A stretch of 64,000 bases of DNA, taken from assembly GCF_002163585.1 (NCBI RefSeq), contig NZ_CP015579.1, positions 992,001 to 1,056,000 of the forward strand, read 5' to 3'. This stretch comes from Tatumella citrea. Lineage in GTDB: Bacteria; Pseudomonadota; Gammaproteobacteria; Enterobacterales; Enterobacteriaceae. This document shows, in pieces, positions 42,546 through 53,535 of the stretch. How positions within the stretch are numbered: the first letter of the stretch is position 1; every line of letters starts with the position of its first letter. The notes under the pieces were generated by a model that saw only the letters and a program-made list of their open reading frames with translations, did not search any database and was not told the origin of the DNA. A program made the position numbers and the translations under genes.

Positions 42546-43165
42546 ACAAACGCATTGAAACGTTACTGACATTGCTGCGCAAGCAGGGAATCAGTGATGA
42601 GCACATTTTACGTGCCATCGCTGAAGTCCCGCGGGAACATTTCATCGATGAAGCGTTTGAACATAAGGCCTGGGACAACAATGCCTTGCCGATTGGTTAT
42701 GGCCAGACCATTTCTCAGCCCTATATGGTGGCAAGAATGACCGAGCTGCTTGGGCTGACTTCCCGGTCACGGGTGCTGGAAATTGGCACCGGATCAGGTT
42801 ACCAGACAGCCATTCTGGCTCATCTGGTGGATCATGTTTATTCTGTAGAACGTATAAAAAGTCTGCAGTGGCAGGCAAAGCGTCGGTTGAAGCAGCTTGA
42901 TCTGCATAATATCTCTACCCGTCATGGGGATGGCTGGCAGGGCTGGCCTTCCCGTGGTCCATTTGATGCTATTATTGTTACCGCGGCACCGCCAGAGATT
43001 CCGGCGGCCCTGTGCGGGCAGCTGAGCGAACAGGGCGTCATGGTACTGCCGGTTGGTGATGAGCATCAGGTGTTACGGCGAATTCAGCGTTCAGGGGATA
43101 CTTTTATCGATGATGTGATAGAGCCTGTGCGTTTTGTACCACTGATTCAGGGTGATCTGGCCTGA
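42539..43165 (+). CDS. pcm: Protein-L-isoaspartate O-methyltransferase Pcm
   Basis: Pcm methylates isoaspartyl residues that form in aging proteins so they can revert. The 208-residue protein has the [16 protein letters not shown] segment and the AdoMet-binding [19 protein letters not shown], with the later [11 protein letters not shown] motif. Gene order surE-pcm-nlpD-rpoS is the standard enteric stationary-phase group. Confidence 0.97.
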   Translation: MLNKRIETLLTLLRKQGISDEHILRAIAEVPREHFIDEAFEHKAWDNNALPIGYGQTISQPYMVARMTELLGLTSRSRVLEIGTGSGYQTAILAHLVDHVYSVERIKSLQWQAKRRLKQLDLHNISTRHGDGWQGWPSRGPFDAIIVTAAPPEIPAALCGQLSEQGVMVLPVGDEHQVLRRIQRSGDTFIDDVIEPVRFVPLIQGDLA

Positions 43166-43325
43166 TATTAATGATTTACTGAGCGTTATATTATCGCGCA
43201 GCGTGGCGCTGTCAGGATTGTCAGTTCCACGTACCTTTTAAGTGACCGTTACGACAGAGCAGAGGGAAGGCCCTCTGTATTCGGTGGCTGGTCATCACTC
43301 TTCCGCTGGTTATCATGGGGGAACA

Positions 43326-44462
43326 ATGAGCACGGGAAGCACACTATTTCAATTTCGCCGTTTTGCAGTACTGACTGTTGCCGCGGCTGTCCTGGCAGGA
43401 TGCAGTTCCGGAAATAATCAGGCTCCAATTTCTGCCATTGGCGGCAGCGCAGGCGGACACAGCGGGAACGGATCGTTGCTTAATTCCGGACGTAGTGCAA
43501 CGCCTCAGGTGAACAATACGGTACCTTCAGGCCCTGGCGCCGGGATGACGGTGGCATCACCACGCATCGAATCTTCATCTGCTGTTCCGGCACAAGCCCC
43601 TGTCCGGACCGAAAATGGTCACATAGTTTACAATCGCACTTATGGGAATATTCCGAAAGGTAGCTATAATGGACCTACCTACACCGTAAAACGGGGCGAT
43701 ACCCTGTTTTACATTGCCTGGATCACTGGCAATGATTTCCGTGACCTTGCACAACGCAATAATGTCGCGGCCCCATATAGCCTGAGTGTTGGTCAGGTGT
43801 TACAGGTAGGTAACAGTTCCGGTCAGCCAATTACCGGTGGTAATGCTATTTCGATAGCTGATTCCTCTCAACCTCCTAAAAATCAATCGGTGACACCTCA
43901 CCCCCGCCCGGTTGCGCAGCAACCCGTAATTACGTACTCTGAAGATTCTGATGACGAAACAAGCAGTACCGTAAGCAGTGGCAGTAAATTGCTGCCGTCA
44001 AAACCACTGGTCACAGGAAGTGCTTCAGCACCGATTACTGCCCCAGTGAATCCACCGACGGCCAGCAGTACTTCAGCGAGTTCTGCGCCAATCGCCGGAT
44101 GGCGTTGGCCAACTGAAGGCAAGATTATTGACAATTTCTCTGCCTCTGAAGGCGGCAATAAAGGTATTGATATTGCCGGTTCCCGGGGACAGCCAGTTGT
44201 CGCTACTGCAGCAGGTCGTGTCGTTTATGCAGGTAATGCGCTCAGGGGCTACGGCAACCTGATCATCATTAAACATAATGATGATTACCTGAGTGCCTAC
44301 GCACACAATGATACGATGCTGGTCCGCGAACAACAGGAAGTGAGCGCAGGGCAAAAAATTGCAACCATGGGCAGTACCGGTACCAGCTCAGTTAGATTGC
44401 ACTTTGAAATTCGTTATAAGGGGAAATCCGTCAATCCGTTGCGCTATTTACCGCAACGTTAA
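43326..44462 (+). CDS. nlpD: Murein hydrolase activator lipoprotein NlpD
   Basis: NlpD activates the amidase AmiC at the division septum. From ATG 43326 it has 378 residues: a lipoprotein signal with lipobox LAGC, a low-complexity Ser/Gly/Pro linker, a LysM domain ([19 protein letters not shown] to QVLQVG), a second linker, and a C-terminal peptidase M23 domain ([36 protein letters not shown]). The M23 metal site is degenerate, as in E. coli NlpD, fitting a regulatory and not a hydrolytic role. In enterics the main rpoS promoter lies inside nlpD. Confidence 0.94.
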   Translation: MSTGSTLFQFRRFAVLTVAAAVLAGCSSGNNQAPISAIGGSAGGHSGNGSLLNSGRSATPQVNNTVPSGPGAGMTVASPRIESSSAVPAQAPVRTENGHIVYNRTYGNIPKGSYNGPTYTVKRGDTLFYIAWITGNDFRDLAQRNNVAAPYSLSVGQVLQVGNSSGQPITGGNAISIADSSQPPKNQSVTPHPRPVAQQPVITYSEDSDDETSSTVSSGSKLLPSKPLVTGSASAPITAPVNPPTASSTSASSAPIAGWRWPTEGKIIDNFSASEGGNKGIDIAGSRGQPVVATAAGRVVYAGNALRGYGNLIIIKHNDDYLSAYAHNDTMLVREQQEVSAGQKIATMGSTGTSSVRLHFEIRYKGKSVNPLRYLPQR

Positions 44463-44510
44463 CAGGCAGAGCTGATATGGCTCTGTCCGGGATAAGGGGA
44501 GGAGCCATTG

Positions 44511-45500
44511 ATGAGCCAAAATACACTTAAAGTTGATGAGTTACATGAAGATGCTTTTGATGAGAATGGTAGTGAGACCTTCGATGAGACTGCACTGGTA
44601 GCAAATGACTCTAAAGATGATGAAGTTACGGATGATGACCTGCTATCTCAGACAAGTAATCAACGGGTTATGGATGCAACCCAGCTCTATCTGGGGGAGA
44701 TTGGATATTCACCCCTGCTGACGGCTGAAGAGGAAGTGCTGTTCGCACGCAGAGCACTGCGCGGGGATGTGGCTGCACGCCGCCGGATGATCGAAAGTAA
44801 TCTGCGGTTAGTTGTAAAAATCTCACGCCGCTACAGTAATCGTGGGCTGGCACTGTTGGATCTGATCGAGGAAGGAAACCTTGGCCTGATTCGTGCGGTA
44901 GAAAAATTCGATCCAGAGCGTGGATTCCGTTTTTCTACTTACGCGACCTGGTGGATCCGCCAGACCATTGAGCGGGCGATTATGAATCAGACCCGGACTA
45001 TCCGTCTGCCGATTCATATCGTAAAAGAGCTTAATGTTTATCTGCGTACTGCCCGGGAATTAGCTCACGTACTTGACCATGAGCCAAGTGCGGAAGAGAT
45101 AGCCGAGCAACTGGATAAACCGGTTGAAGATGTCAGCAGGATGCTGCGCTTAAACGAGAGAATTACATCAGTTGATACCCCGTTAGGTGGTGACTCTGAT
45201 AAGGCGTTGCTGGATATCTTGTCTGATGATAACGATACCGGACCGGAAGACCGTACCCAGAACAATGATATGAAACAGAGCATTGTTAAATGGTTGTACG
45301 AGCTGAATCCAAAACAACGTGAAGTTCTGGCAAGACGTTTTGGCTTGCTGGGCTATGAGGCTGCGACTCTGGAAGATGTCGGCCAGGAAATTTCCTTGAC
45401 CCGTGAACGTGTCCGCCAGATTCAGGTGGAAGGTTTACGCCGGTTGCGGGAGATATTACAGGGACAGGGTTTGAGCATTGAAGCGTTATTTCGCGAGTAA
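44511..45500 (+). CDS. rpoS: RNA polymerase sigma factor RpoS
   Basis: The general stress and stationary-phase sigma factor. The 329-residue protein (330 in E. coli) starts at ATG 44511 with GGGGAGGAG upstream. It has region 1.2-2 ([21 protein letters not shown], the -10 recognition helix [16 protein letters not shown]), region 3 and region 4 with the helix-turn-helix [23 protein letters not shown]. It ends in LSIEALFRE as in E. coli. Confidence 0.98.
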   Translation: MSQNTLKVDELHEDAFDENGSETFDETALVANDSKDDEVTDDDLLSQTSNQRVMDATQLYLGEIGYSPLLTAEEEVLFARRALRGDVAARRRMIESNLRLVVKISRRYSNRGLALLDLIEEGNLGLIRAVEKFDPERGFRFSTYATWWIRQTIERAIMNQTRTIRLPIHIVKELNVYLRTARELAHVLDHEPSAEEIAEQLDKPVEDVSRMLRLNERITSVDTPLGGDSDKALLDILSDDNDTGPEDRTQNNDMKQSIVKWLYELNPKQREVLARRFGLLGYEAATLEDVGQEISLTRERVRQIQVEGLRRLREILQGQGLSIEALFRE

Positions 45501-45565
45501 CATGGACAGTTAACACGGATGTGTATTCACGAAACAACCCTTTATCATTGATGATGAAAACCGAG

Positions 45566-45598
45566 AGCAGCCTGTATCAACAGGCTGCTTTCTTTTTT
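45566..45598 (+). terminator. rpoS intrinsic terminator
   Basis: AGCAGCCTG (45566-45574) pairs with CAGGCTGCT (45581-45589) around TATCAA and is followed by a T-rich run (TTCTTTTTT), 66 bases after the rpoS stop. Confidence 0.9.
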
Positions 45599-45634
45599 GG
45601 CGGCCAGCTCGCGTTAAACGAAACCGCCGAAGTT

Positions 45635-48196
45635 TCAGACCAGATTTTTTAACCGGTATAACCACTCCAGAGCCTGACGGGGAGATAAGCTGTCAGGGTC
45701 CAGCGCTTCCAGGGCTTCAACAGCAGGCGAAACTTCACTGGTCAGCAGATTTAACTGAGAACCATCAGCTTGTGACGGCGGATTCTGCGCAGAAATTTGC
45801 TCGAGTTCACGCAGCTTTTGTCTGGCCCGCTTAATCACTTCTTTCGGTACTCCTGCCAGTGCTGCTACCGCTAATCCGTAACTCTTACTCGCCGGACCAT
45901 TCTGCACACTGTGCATAAAGGCAATGGTGTCACCATGCTCCATGGCATCCAGATGAACGTTCTCCACACCTTCCAGACTGTCCGGTAGGGTAGTTAGCTC
46001 GAAGTAGTGAGTAGCAAACAACGTTAGCGCTTTAATCCGGTTAGCCAGGTTTTCTGCACAGGCCCAGGCCAGCGATAAACCATCATAGGTGGAAGTTCCC
46101 CGGCCAATTTCATCCATAAGCACCAGGCTGTTTGCCGTCGCATTATGCAGAATATTTGCCGTTTCGGTCATTTCGACCATAAAGGTGGAACGGCCGGACG
46201 CCAGATCATCAGCAGCCCCTACGCGGGTGAAAATCCTGTCAACCGGGCCGAGGGTCACGGCATCCGCCGGAACATAACTTCCGGTCCAGGCCAGCAGCGC
46301 AATCAGTGCTGTCTGACGCATATAGGTACTTTTACCCCCCATATTTGGCCCGGTAACAATCAACATCCGGCGTTGTGGCGAGAGCGACAACGGGTTAGCA
46401 ATAAACGGCTCTTTCAGCACCTGCTCAACTACCGGATGACGACCTTCGCGGATAGTAATTCCCGGAGCCTCCTGCAATTGCGGGCAGCAGTAATTCAGGC
46501 TTTGTGCCCGCTCAGCCAGATTACTCAGCACATCCAGTTCGGCCAGGGCACTGGCACTGACCTGCAGTGCTTCCAGGTGTGGCAGCAGCTCCGCAAAAAG
46601 TTCGTCATATAACGCCTTTTCCAGAGACAGCGCTTTACCTTTTGAGGTGAGCACTTTGTCTTCATATTCCTTCAGTTCAGGAATAATATATCGTTCGGCA
46701 TTTTTCAGTGTCTGGCGGCGCACGTAATGCATCGGGACCTGGTGGCTCTGTCCCCGGCTAACCTGAATATAGTAACCATGAATAGCATTGAAGCCGACTT
46801 TTAGCGTATCCAGCCCAAGCTTTTCACGTTCACGAATTTCCAGTTTATCCAGGTAATCGGTAGCACCATCGGCCAGTGCCCGCCATTCATCCAGCTCAGC
46901 GTTGTATCCCGGGGCAATAACTCCGCCATCACGGACCAGCACCGGAGGGGATTCAATAATAGCCCGTTCCAGCAGTTCACGTAGTTGCGGGAATTCACCA
47001 CTCTGTTGAGCAAGGGTCGCTAAACGTGGACTGGTGACCCCGGCCAGTAATTGCTGAATTTCCGGAAGCTGACGAAATGCATGGCGCATTCGCGCCAGGT
47101 CACGTGGTCTGGCGGTACGTAATGCCAGCCGTGCCAGAATTCGCTCCAGATCGCCAATCTGATGCAGTAAGGGTTGCAACTGATCGCTGAGATCCTGCAA
47201 TTCGGCAATACAGGTCTGACGACCAATAATCACCTGTGGATCACGTAGTGGCATATGCAGCCAGCGTTTAAGCATACGGCTACCCATCGGGGTGACGGTT
47301 TTATCCATCACAGCGGCCAGGGTGTTATCCGTACCACCGGCCAGATTTTGGGTAATTTCAAGATTTCGTCGGGTCGCCGCATCCATGATAATGGTATCCT
47401 GCTGGCGAACCATGCTCAGTGAGCGAATATGTGGCAGTGAGGTGCGCTGGGTATCACGAACATACTGCAACAAACAACCAGCAGCGGGCAAACCCGTCAG
47501 TGACTGTTCCACGCCAAAACCGCGCAGGTCACGGGTACCAAACTGCAGATTGAGTTGCTGTCTGGCGGTATCGATTTCAAATTCCCATAACGGGCGGCGG
47601 CGCAATCCCCGACGGCCATCTATCAGGGACATCGCAGTAAAATCTTCCGGATAGAGCAGTTCTGAAGGGTTAGTGCGTTGCAGTTCAGCAGCCAGCGCTT
47701 CTTCATTCTCAGGTTCGCTAAGTAAAAAACGTCCAGAGCTGATATCAAGTGTGGCATAGCCAAAACCCACCCCTTTCGGGCTGGCATATACCGCGGCCAG
47801 CAAATTATCCTGGCGCTCATTCAGCAGCGCTTCATCACTGATGGTACCGGGGGTGACAATGCGGACAACCTTACGTTCGACAGGGCCTTTACTCAGGGCC
47901 GGATCGCCAATCTGTTCACAGATAGCAACCGATTCTCCCAACTGAACCAGTTTTGCCAGATAACCTTCCACCGCGTGATACGGCACGCCGGCCATCGGAA
48001 TAGGCTGACCCGCTGAGGCTCCCCGTTTGGTCAGAGAAATGTCCAGTAACTGTGATGCTTTACGGGCGTCGTCGTAAAACAATTCATAAAAATCACCCAT
48101 ACGGTAAAACAGCAAAATTTCCGGCTGCTCTGCTTTAAGGCGCAGATACTGCTGCATCATTGGGGTATGGGAATCTAAATTTCCTGATGTACTCAT
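45635..48196 (-). CDS. mutS: DNA mismatch repair protein MutS
   Basis: MutS recognises mismatches and starts methyl-directed repair. The 853-residue protein equals the E. coli length. The mismatch-binding GDFYELF phenylalanine motif is at residues 34-40 region; the ATPase domain has Walker [17 protein letters not shown], Walker [19 protein letters not shown] and the ATHYFELT signature, and the C-terminus carries the short dimerisation/tetramer region. It lies next to rpoS in convergent orientation; in E. coli K-12 other genes separate them. Confidence 0.98.
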   Translation of the reverse strand: MSTSGNLDSHTPMMQQYLRLKAEQPEILLFYRMGDFYELFYDDARKASQLLDISLTKRGASAGQPIPMAGVPYHAVEGYLAKLVQLGESVAICEQIGDPALSKGPVERKVVRIVTPGTISDEALLNERQDNLLAAVYASPKGVGFGYATLDISSGRFLLSEPENEEALAAELQRTNPSELLYPEDFTAMSLIDGRRGLRRRPLWEFEIDTARQQLNLQFGTRDLRGFGVEQSLTGLPAAGCLLQYVRDTQRTSLPHIRSLSMVRQQDTIIMDAATRRNLEITQNLAGGTDNTLAAVMDKTVTPMGSRMLKRWLHMPLRDPQVIIGRQTCIAELQDLSDQLQPLLHQIGDLERILARLALRTARPRDLARMRHAFRQLPEIQQLLAGVTSPRLATLAQQSGEFPQLRELLERAIIESPPVLVRDGGVIAPGYNAELDEWRALADGATDYLDKLEIREREKLGLDTLKVGFNAIHGYYIQVSRGQSHQVPMHYVRRQTLKNAERYIIPELKEYEDKVLTSKGKALSLEKALYDELFAELLPHLEALQVSASALAELDVLSNLAERAQSLNYCCPQLQEAPGITIREGRHPVVEQVLKEPFIANPLSLSPQRRMLIVTGPNMGGKSTYMRQTALIALLAWTGSYVPADAVTLGPVDRIFTRVGAADDLASGRSTFMVEMTETANILHNATANSLVLMDEIGRGTSTYDGLSLAWACAENLANRIKALTLFATHYFELTTLPDSLEGVENVHLDAMEHGDTIAFMHSVQNGPASKSYGLAVAALAGVPKEVIKRARQKLRELEQISAQNPPSQADGSQLNLLTSEVSPAVEALEALDPDSLSPRQALEWLYRLKNLV

Positions 48197-48594
48197 AGTG
48201 TTGAGATATCCATTATCATAAAAATGAGAGAGTTAAGTGATTTTATGTTTATCATTGGTTCTCACCTTGTCTCACTGGCTCTCATGAAATTCTGCATTTA
48301 TCGGTCAGCGCGTCGCCCGCCCAAAATATCGTGGCAGTGACCACTGGCTGGTTTGTCTTTTCACAAGTACAAAGTGGATATGATAACGGACTCTGTTAGC
48401 CGGGAAAACCTGTGACAAGGCTTGTTTCTTCGTACTGGCCCGAAACAATGAAATCTTTTGACTGAGCAAGATCGTGATTAATTAATATTACGCCTGAGCA
48501 GACCAACATTCGGCCAGAAATCGGTTAGAATTCTGCCGGATATTTTCTGCCTGATCAGTTTTCAACATGATTTATCAATCATCAGAGGTGACAG
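48197..48594. other. 398-base intergenic region between mutS and the GGCT-like gene
   Basis: Divergent promoter region. No gene, RNA or strong hairpin was recognised. A -10-like TAGAAT near 48526 could serve the downstream gene. The rest is unexplained. Confidence 0.35.
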
Positions 48595-48954
48595 ATGACA
48601 GACCCGCAATACAGTGAACGACTTTTTTCATACGGAACGCTTCAGTTAACAGAAGTTCAGCAGGCGAATTTTGGGCGACTGCCGGAGGGAAAATCTGATG
48701 CAATGACCGGCTGGCGCAAAGATATGGTCGAAATTACTGATCCGCAGGTACTGGCAGAAAGTGGTGAGCGTTTTCATCCTATTGTCCGTAAGAGTGAAAA
48801 TGACTCCGATCAGGTCTCCGGAATGGTCTTTACAGTATCGGCAGAGGAGTTACTCAATGCCGATGCCTATGAAGTTGATGACTATCACCGCATTCAGGTC
48901 AGATTAATGTCAGGTGAAACTGCCTGGGTATATGTAGCCAAAACTTCCGCGTAA
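48595..48954 (+). CDS. Gamma-glutamylcyclotransferase-like (AIG2/GGCT) family protein
   Basis: A 119-residue cytosolic protein of the GGCT/AIG2 family. The substrate loop YGTLQ is at residues 13-17, and the expected catalytic glutamate is Glu93 in DAYEVDDYHRI. The conserved SGMVFTVSAEELLNADAYE block fits the family. Such enzymes cyclise gamma-glutamyl amines or peptides to 5-oxoproline, but the substrate here is unknown. The ATG at 48595 follows AGAGGTGAC. It stands alone between mutS and mltB. Confidence 0.8.
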   Translation: MTDPQYSERLFSYGTLQLTEVQQANFGRLPEGKSDAMTGWRKDMVEITDPQVLAESGERFHPIVRKSENDSDQVSGMVFTVSAEELLNADAYEVDDYHRIQVRLMSGETAWVYVAKTSA

Positions 48955-48982
48955 ATCCCTCTGTTTTAGCATTTTCTTCCGC

Positions 48983-49005
48983 TGACGGATGTCTGACATC
49001 CGTCA
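48983..49005. repeat. Perfect inverted repeat after the GGCT-like gene
   Basis: TGACGGATGTC and GACATCCGTCA are exact reverse complements separated by one T. It lies 29 bases after the stop. With no T-run it could be a factor-dependent terminator hairpin or a protein-binding palindrome. Confidence 0.45.
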
Positions 49006-49363
49006 CTGAAATTATCTTTATAGTCACGTCGATAAACAGCCTGTGGTTGTGTTTAGTGGCTGCAGGGAACAGGGTAAGAGCCGTGTTTTCTTTCTGCCCT
49101 GGATATCAGGCAATAATCCACTATGTTGTCTTGCATGCAGAGGCAGGTGAGGGGGTGTTTGCTGATTATAAACGGATAATTTTTGGAGCCCCGTTTCTTT
49201 CCTCAAGGCCGGATTGATGTTTTTCCCCCATCGCGGCTGGGATTTTTACTATTTTATTCGATAAACGTGGTTTTTATCGGCTTTTTTTGCACGAGTCTAC
49301 TGTTTGTCTGTTAAGCAAAGCATTAACATGAGCAAATGTCTGTTTCTGGTTAATAGGTTTCTG
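49006..49363. other. Intergenic region before mltB, no gene recognised
   Basis: About 360 bases without a convincing protein-coding frame. It ends in a terminator-like hairpin with a T-run (49259-49288) that faces the same way as mltB. See the separate hairpin entry. Confidence 0.4.
49259..49288 (+). terminator. Orphan terminator-like hairpin upstream of mltB
   Basis: CGATAAA pairs with TTTATCG across CGTGGTT, followed by GGC and seven T. The stem is only 7 bp and AT-rich. It lies 75 bases before the mltB start and about 300 bases after the last gene, so it either ends a small transcript, or the upstream gene's read-through, or attenuates mltB. Confidence 0.5.
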
Positions 49364-50440
49364 ATGCGCTACAAAATTTCATTGTTACCGTTATTTGTGT
49401 TGCTGGTTGCCTGCAGTAGTAAAACCGAAAATGTCCCGCGTTCGGCGACCGTACCACGGGGTGGCTTTTTACAGGCACCTCCTGCCGGACAGGCAATGCT
49501 TTCCGGTGATTTTATCGGGCGCCCGGAAACCGAAAAATTTATTAATATGATGGTGGCAAAGCATGGCTTTGACCGTCAACAACTGGAGTCGTGGCTGGGA
49601 CAGGCTAAACGCCTGGATTATGTGCTACGCCTGATGGACCAGCAGGCTCCCACTACGGCAGCCCCGGTGGGACCTAATGGTGCCTGGATACGCTACCGGA
49701 ACAAATTCATTACCCCTGGCAATGTCAAAAATGGCGTAGCCTTCTGGAATCAGTATCAGGGAGATTTACTGCGGGCTCAGCAGAAATACGGTGTTCCTCC
49801 GGAAATTATCGTTGGAATCATCGGGGTGGAAACCCGTTGGGGACGTGTGATGGGTAAAACCCGAATCCTTGATGCGCTGGCCACCTTGTCCTTTGACTAT
49901 CCGCGACGCTCTGCCTACTTCAGCAGTGAGCTGGAAACTTTCTTGCTGATGGCCCGCAGCGAACAGGACAATCCGTTGGAGCTGAGAGGCTCATTTGCCG
50001 GAGCAATGGGTTACGGTCAGTTTATGCCTTCTGCGTATAAACAGTACGCGGTGGATTTTGATGGTGACGGACATATTAATCTCTGGGATCCGGTAGATGC
50101 TATCGGCAGTGTTGCCCACTACTTCCAACAGCATGGCTGGCAGGCAGGACAGGCAATAGCTATCCCGGCCAGTGGATCAGCTCCTTATCTGGATAATGGT
50201 TTTAATGCCGGTTATACCGTTAGCCAACTGGCTGCTGCCGGTCTGAGACCTCAGTCGCCACTTGCGGGTACACAAAAGGTCAGCCTGTTACGTCTTGATA
50301 TGGGGCAAAGTTACCAGTACTGGTTCGGGCTACCCAATTTCTACACCATTACCCGTTATAACCACAGCACACATTACGCTATGGCCGTATGGCAGTTAGG
50401 TGAAGCCGTGCGAGATGCAAGGAGTCAGGGCGTTTTTTAA
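49364..50440 (+). CDS. mltB: Membrane-bound lytic murein transglycosylase B
   Basis: MltB is an outer-membrane lipoprotein that cleaves peptidoglycan glycan strands with anhydro-muropeptide formation. The chosen ATG 49364 gives 358 residues and places the lipobox LVAC (LLVACSS) at the right depth; longer starts extend the N-terminus without support. The catalytic glutamate is Glu156 in IIGVETRWG. A calcium-binding EF-hand-like loop (DFDGDGHINLWD), as known from Slt35, and FAGAMGYGQFMPS are present. Confidence 0.94.
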   Translation: MRYKISLLPLFVLLVACSSKTENVPRSATVPRGGFLQAPPAGQAMLSGDFIGRPETEKFINMMVAKHGFDRQQLESWLGQAKRLDYVLRLMDQQAPTTAAPVGPNGAWIRYRNKFITPGNVKNGVAFWNQYQGDLLRAQQKYGVPPEIIVGIIGVETRWGRVMGKTRILDALATLSFDYPRRSAYFSSELETFLLMARSEQDNPLELRGSFAGAMGYGQFMPSAYKQYAVDFDGDGHINLWDPVDAIGSVAHYFQQHGWQAGQAIAIPASGSAPYLDNGFNAGYTVSQLAAAGLRPQSPLAGTQKVSLLRLDMGQSYQYWFGLPNFYTITRYNHSTHYAMAVWQLGEAVRDARSQGVF

Positions 50441-50526
50441 CGACATGACTTCCCTTAGTGTTTGTAAGGATATAGGATGGCGCCCTTTGCCGGCGCCTCT
50501 GCCTGATGCAATTATAAGGATTCCTG

Positions 50527-50865
50527 ATGCAAACACTTCCTCCCTGCCCACAATGCCACTCACTTTACAGCTGGCAGGACGGCGAAAATCTTAACTGTCC
50601 TGAATGCGGACATTTGTGGCCTGCCGGTCAGACAACTCCGTCTGATGAAGCTCTGAGTGTTCGTGATGCCAATGGTAATCTACTGGCTGATGGTGATTCG
50701 GTCACTATTGTCAAAGACCTGAAGGTCAAAGGAAGCTCATCAGTTCTTAAGATTGGTACACGGGTGAAAGGTATTCGTCTGGTCGATGGTGACCATAATA
50801 TCGACTGCCGTATTGACGGCTTTGGCCCTATGAAACTGAAATCTGAATTTGTTAAGAAAATTTAA
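50527..50865 (+). CDS. yjdM: PhnA/YjdM family zinc-ribbon protein
   Basis: A 112-residue protein of the PhnA (YjdM) family. It has an N-terminal zinc ribbon with two cysteine pairs (PPCPQCHS and NCPECGHLW) and a C-terminal beta domain with [19 protein letters not shown] and [20 protein letters not shown]. The biochemical role of this family is not settled despite its old link to phosphonate genes. It lies alone, 86 bases after mltB. Confidence 0.85.
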   Translation: MQTLPPCPQCHSLYSWQDGENLNCPECGHLWPAGQTTPSDEALSVRDANGNLLADGDSVTIVKDLKVKGSSSVLKIGTRVKGIRLVDGDHNIDCRIDGFGPMKLKSEFVKKI

Positions 50866-50877
50866 CTCCTGAACCAG

Positions 50878-50920
50878 ACAGTATTCGCCTTCTGAGCAGG
50901 TCAGTGAAGGCGAATACTGT
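50878..50920. repeat. Perfect 15-bp inverted repeat after yjdM
   Basis: ACAGTATTCGCCTTC (50878-50892) and GAAGGCGAATACTGT (50906-50920) are exact reverse complements around a 13-base loop, starting 13 bases after the yjdM stop. There is no T-run on either strand, so it is an unusual terminator at best; a stabilising 3' stem or a repeat element is possible. Confidence 0.6.
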
Positions 50921-51091
50921 GCTGAATTACACAATAAATCTGCACACTTCATCTGTCTGACGCATTCTGTAGCGTGTCTGTTCTGAATTTCCGCCGCTGT
51001 AACTCCTGATGACTTGAAAAGCTGTCATTAATCCCTAGTATCTTCTGTAGCTGAAGATGAACCACTCATATAGCAACATGGAGGGAAAGGG

Positions 51092-51583
51092 ATGGATAAG
51101 GATTTACGTCAGTTAAGCATCACCACCGGGCAGTATTTACTGTCACGAGGCGCCACACTCACCAGTGCCGAGTCCTGTACCGGCGGCTGGATTGCCAAAG
51201 TTATTACTGATATCAGCGGTAGCTCAGCATGGTTCGGGCAGGGATTTGTGACCTATAGTAATCAGGCGAAAATGAGCCAGTTGGGGGTGAGTGCTGCCAC
51301 GCTGGAAGCCCACGGGGCAGTAAGTGAAGCTACGGTTCGTGAAATGGCCTCCGGAGCATTGCACACCGCAAGGGCCGATTTCGCGGTGTCAGTGAGCGGT
51401 ATTGCCGGACCGGACGGCGGTAGTGAAGATAAACCCGTTGGTACGGTCTGGTTTGGCTTTGCTTCGGCAGATGGCCGGGTGTTGGCGGAGTGCCGACATT
51501 TTAGCGGAGACAGAGACAGCGTGCGCTCTCAGGCCGTGGCATTTGCGTTGCGAACGCTGTGCAGTGAGTTTCTGGAAAAATAA
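51092..51583 (+). CDS. pncC: Nicotinamide-nucleotide amidase PncC
   Basis: PncC deamidates nicotinamide mononucleotide in the pyridine nucleotide salvage cycle. The 163-residue protein is a stand-alone CinA C-terminal domain: TSAESCTGGWIAKVITDISGSS carries the catalytic serine, followed by GFVTYSNQAK and the glycine-rich SGIAGPDGGSEDKPVGTVW. It lies directly upstream of recA, as in E. coli. The ATG follows GGAGGGAAAGGG. Confidence 0.94.
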   Translation: MDKDLRQLSITTGQYLLSRGATLTSAESCTGGWIAKVITDISGSSAWFGQGFVTYSNQAKMSQLGVSAATLEAHGAVSEATVREMASGALHTARADFAVSVSGIAGPDGGSEDKPVGTVWFGFASADGRVLAECRHFSGDRDSVRSQAVAFALRTLCSEFLEK

Positions 51584-51585
51584 AC

Positions 51586-51613
51586 TTGATACTGTATGAC
51601 TATACAGTATAAT
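51586..51613 (+). promoter_or_regulatory. recA promoter with LexA (SOS) box
   Basis: The LexA operator TACTGTATGACTATACAGTA (51590-51609) has both consensus half-sites CTGTAT and ATACAG. It overlaps a -35 TTGATA (51586-51591) and a -10 TATAAT (51608-51613) with 16 bases between them. This arrangement matches the E. coli recA promoter, so SOS control is nearly certain. Confidence 0.96.
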
Positions 51614-51669
51614 TGCTTTCCATCAGAGACAAAGAATACCCACAAATTTGCCTGGCTAATCCGGCATAA

Positions 51670-52752
<1,083 letters not shown>

Positions 52753-52780
52753 TACAAATAATCTGAAAATGATCAGATAA

Positions 52781-52820
52781 ACGGGAGATGGCTGTGAGGC
52801 CATCTCCCGTTTTTGTTTTT
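52781..52820 (+). terminator. recA-recX intergenic terminator
   Basis: ACGGGAGATGGC (52781-52792) and GCCATCTCCCGT (52799-52810) form a perfect 12-bp stem around TGTGAG, followed by a T-rich run. In E. coli a similar terminator lets only some transcripts read into recX. Confidence 0.95.
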
Positions 52821-52885
52821 TTACTACCGACGCTGGTAAAATAATGGAGTAACAGCAGTGATACCTGACCGAAAAAGGAGCCGTT

Positions 52886-53398
52886 ATGTTATTTACGGAA
52901 ACTGAGCGCCACCCCATGTTTTCTTCTTTGCTGGACAGGGCAACGCGCCTGCTGGCCCAACGTGATCATTCCGTTCAGGAACTGAAAGAGAAAATTCGGC
53001 TCTCGGTCTGGCGGAGTCAGCAACGGGATGGTGAGGAACATATTGCTGTCGATGAAACAGCCCTGGCATCAGTGATTGCCTGGTGTGAAGAAAATGGCTG
53101 GCTGGATGACCAGAGATTTACCCGGCTATTTATCCAAAGCCGCGGCCGCAATGGTTACGGACCGCAGCGAATTCGCCAGGATTTGCAGCAAAAAGGAATT
53201 GAGCGTGAGCTTATCAGTCAGGGGCTGGCAGACGCTGATATCGACTGGCAACAACAGGCGGAAGATGTTGCGAGAAAAAAATATGGTCATAAATGGCCAA
53301 CAGAAGCACGTGAAAAAGCCCGGTTACAACGATTTTTACACTCCAGAGGGTTTCTGATGGAGGATATTCGTTCTGTTTTGGTAAATTTTACCGGCTGA
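52886..53398 (+). CDS. recX: Regulatory protein RecX
   Basis: RecX binds RecA filaments and inhibits their extension. The 170-residue protein is built of three-helix repeats: FSSLLDRATRLLAQRDHSVQELKEKI, WLDDQRFTRLFIQSRGRNGYGPQRIRQDL and LQRFLHSRGFLMEDIRSVLVNF. The ATG 52886 has AAAAAGGAG upstream. It lies 133 bases after recA, beyond the terminator. Confidence 0.93.
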   Translation: MLFTETERHPMFSSLLDRATRLLAQRDHSVQELKEKIRLSVWRSQQRDGEEHIAVDETALASVIAWCEENGWLDDQRFTRLFIQSRGRNGYGPQRIRQDLQQKGIERELISQGLADADIDWQQQAEDVARKKYGHKWPTEAREKARLQRFLHSRGFLMEDIRSVLVNFTG

Positions 53399-53535
53399 GT
53401 CATAATGAGATTTTACTTCCCTGTGAAGAAAACTTATCTTATTCCCACTTTTTTGTTCCACTGTCACCGGCAGACCATGATCCACAGGTTGCCCGGACCC
53501 AAAGGAACTTCCGTTAGCGTGATACCAGGATATAT

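Noticed and set aside
49024-49206. Small minus-strand frame of 60 residues upstream of mltB
   Set aside because: No ribosome-binding site, low-complexity residues and no family resemblance.
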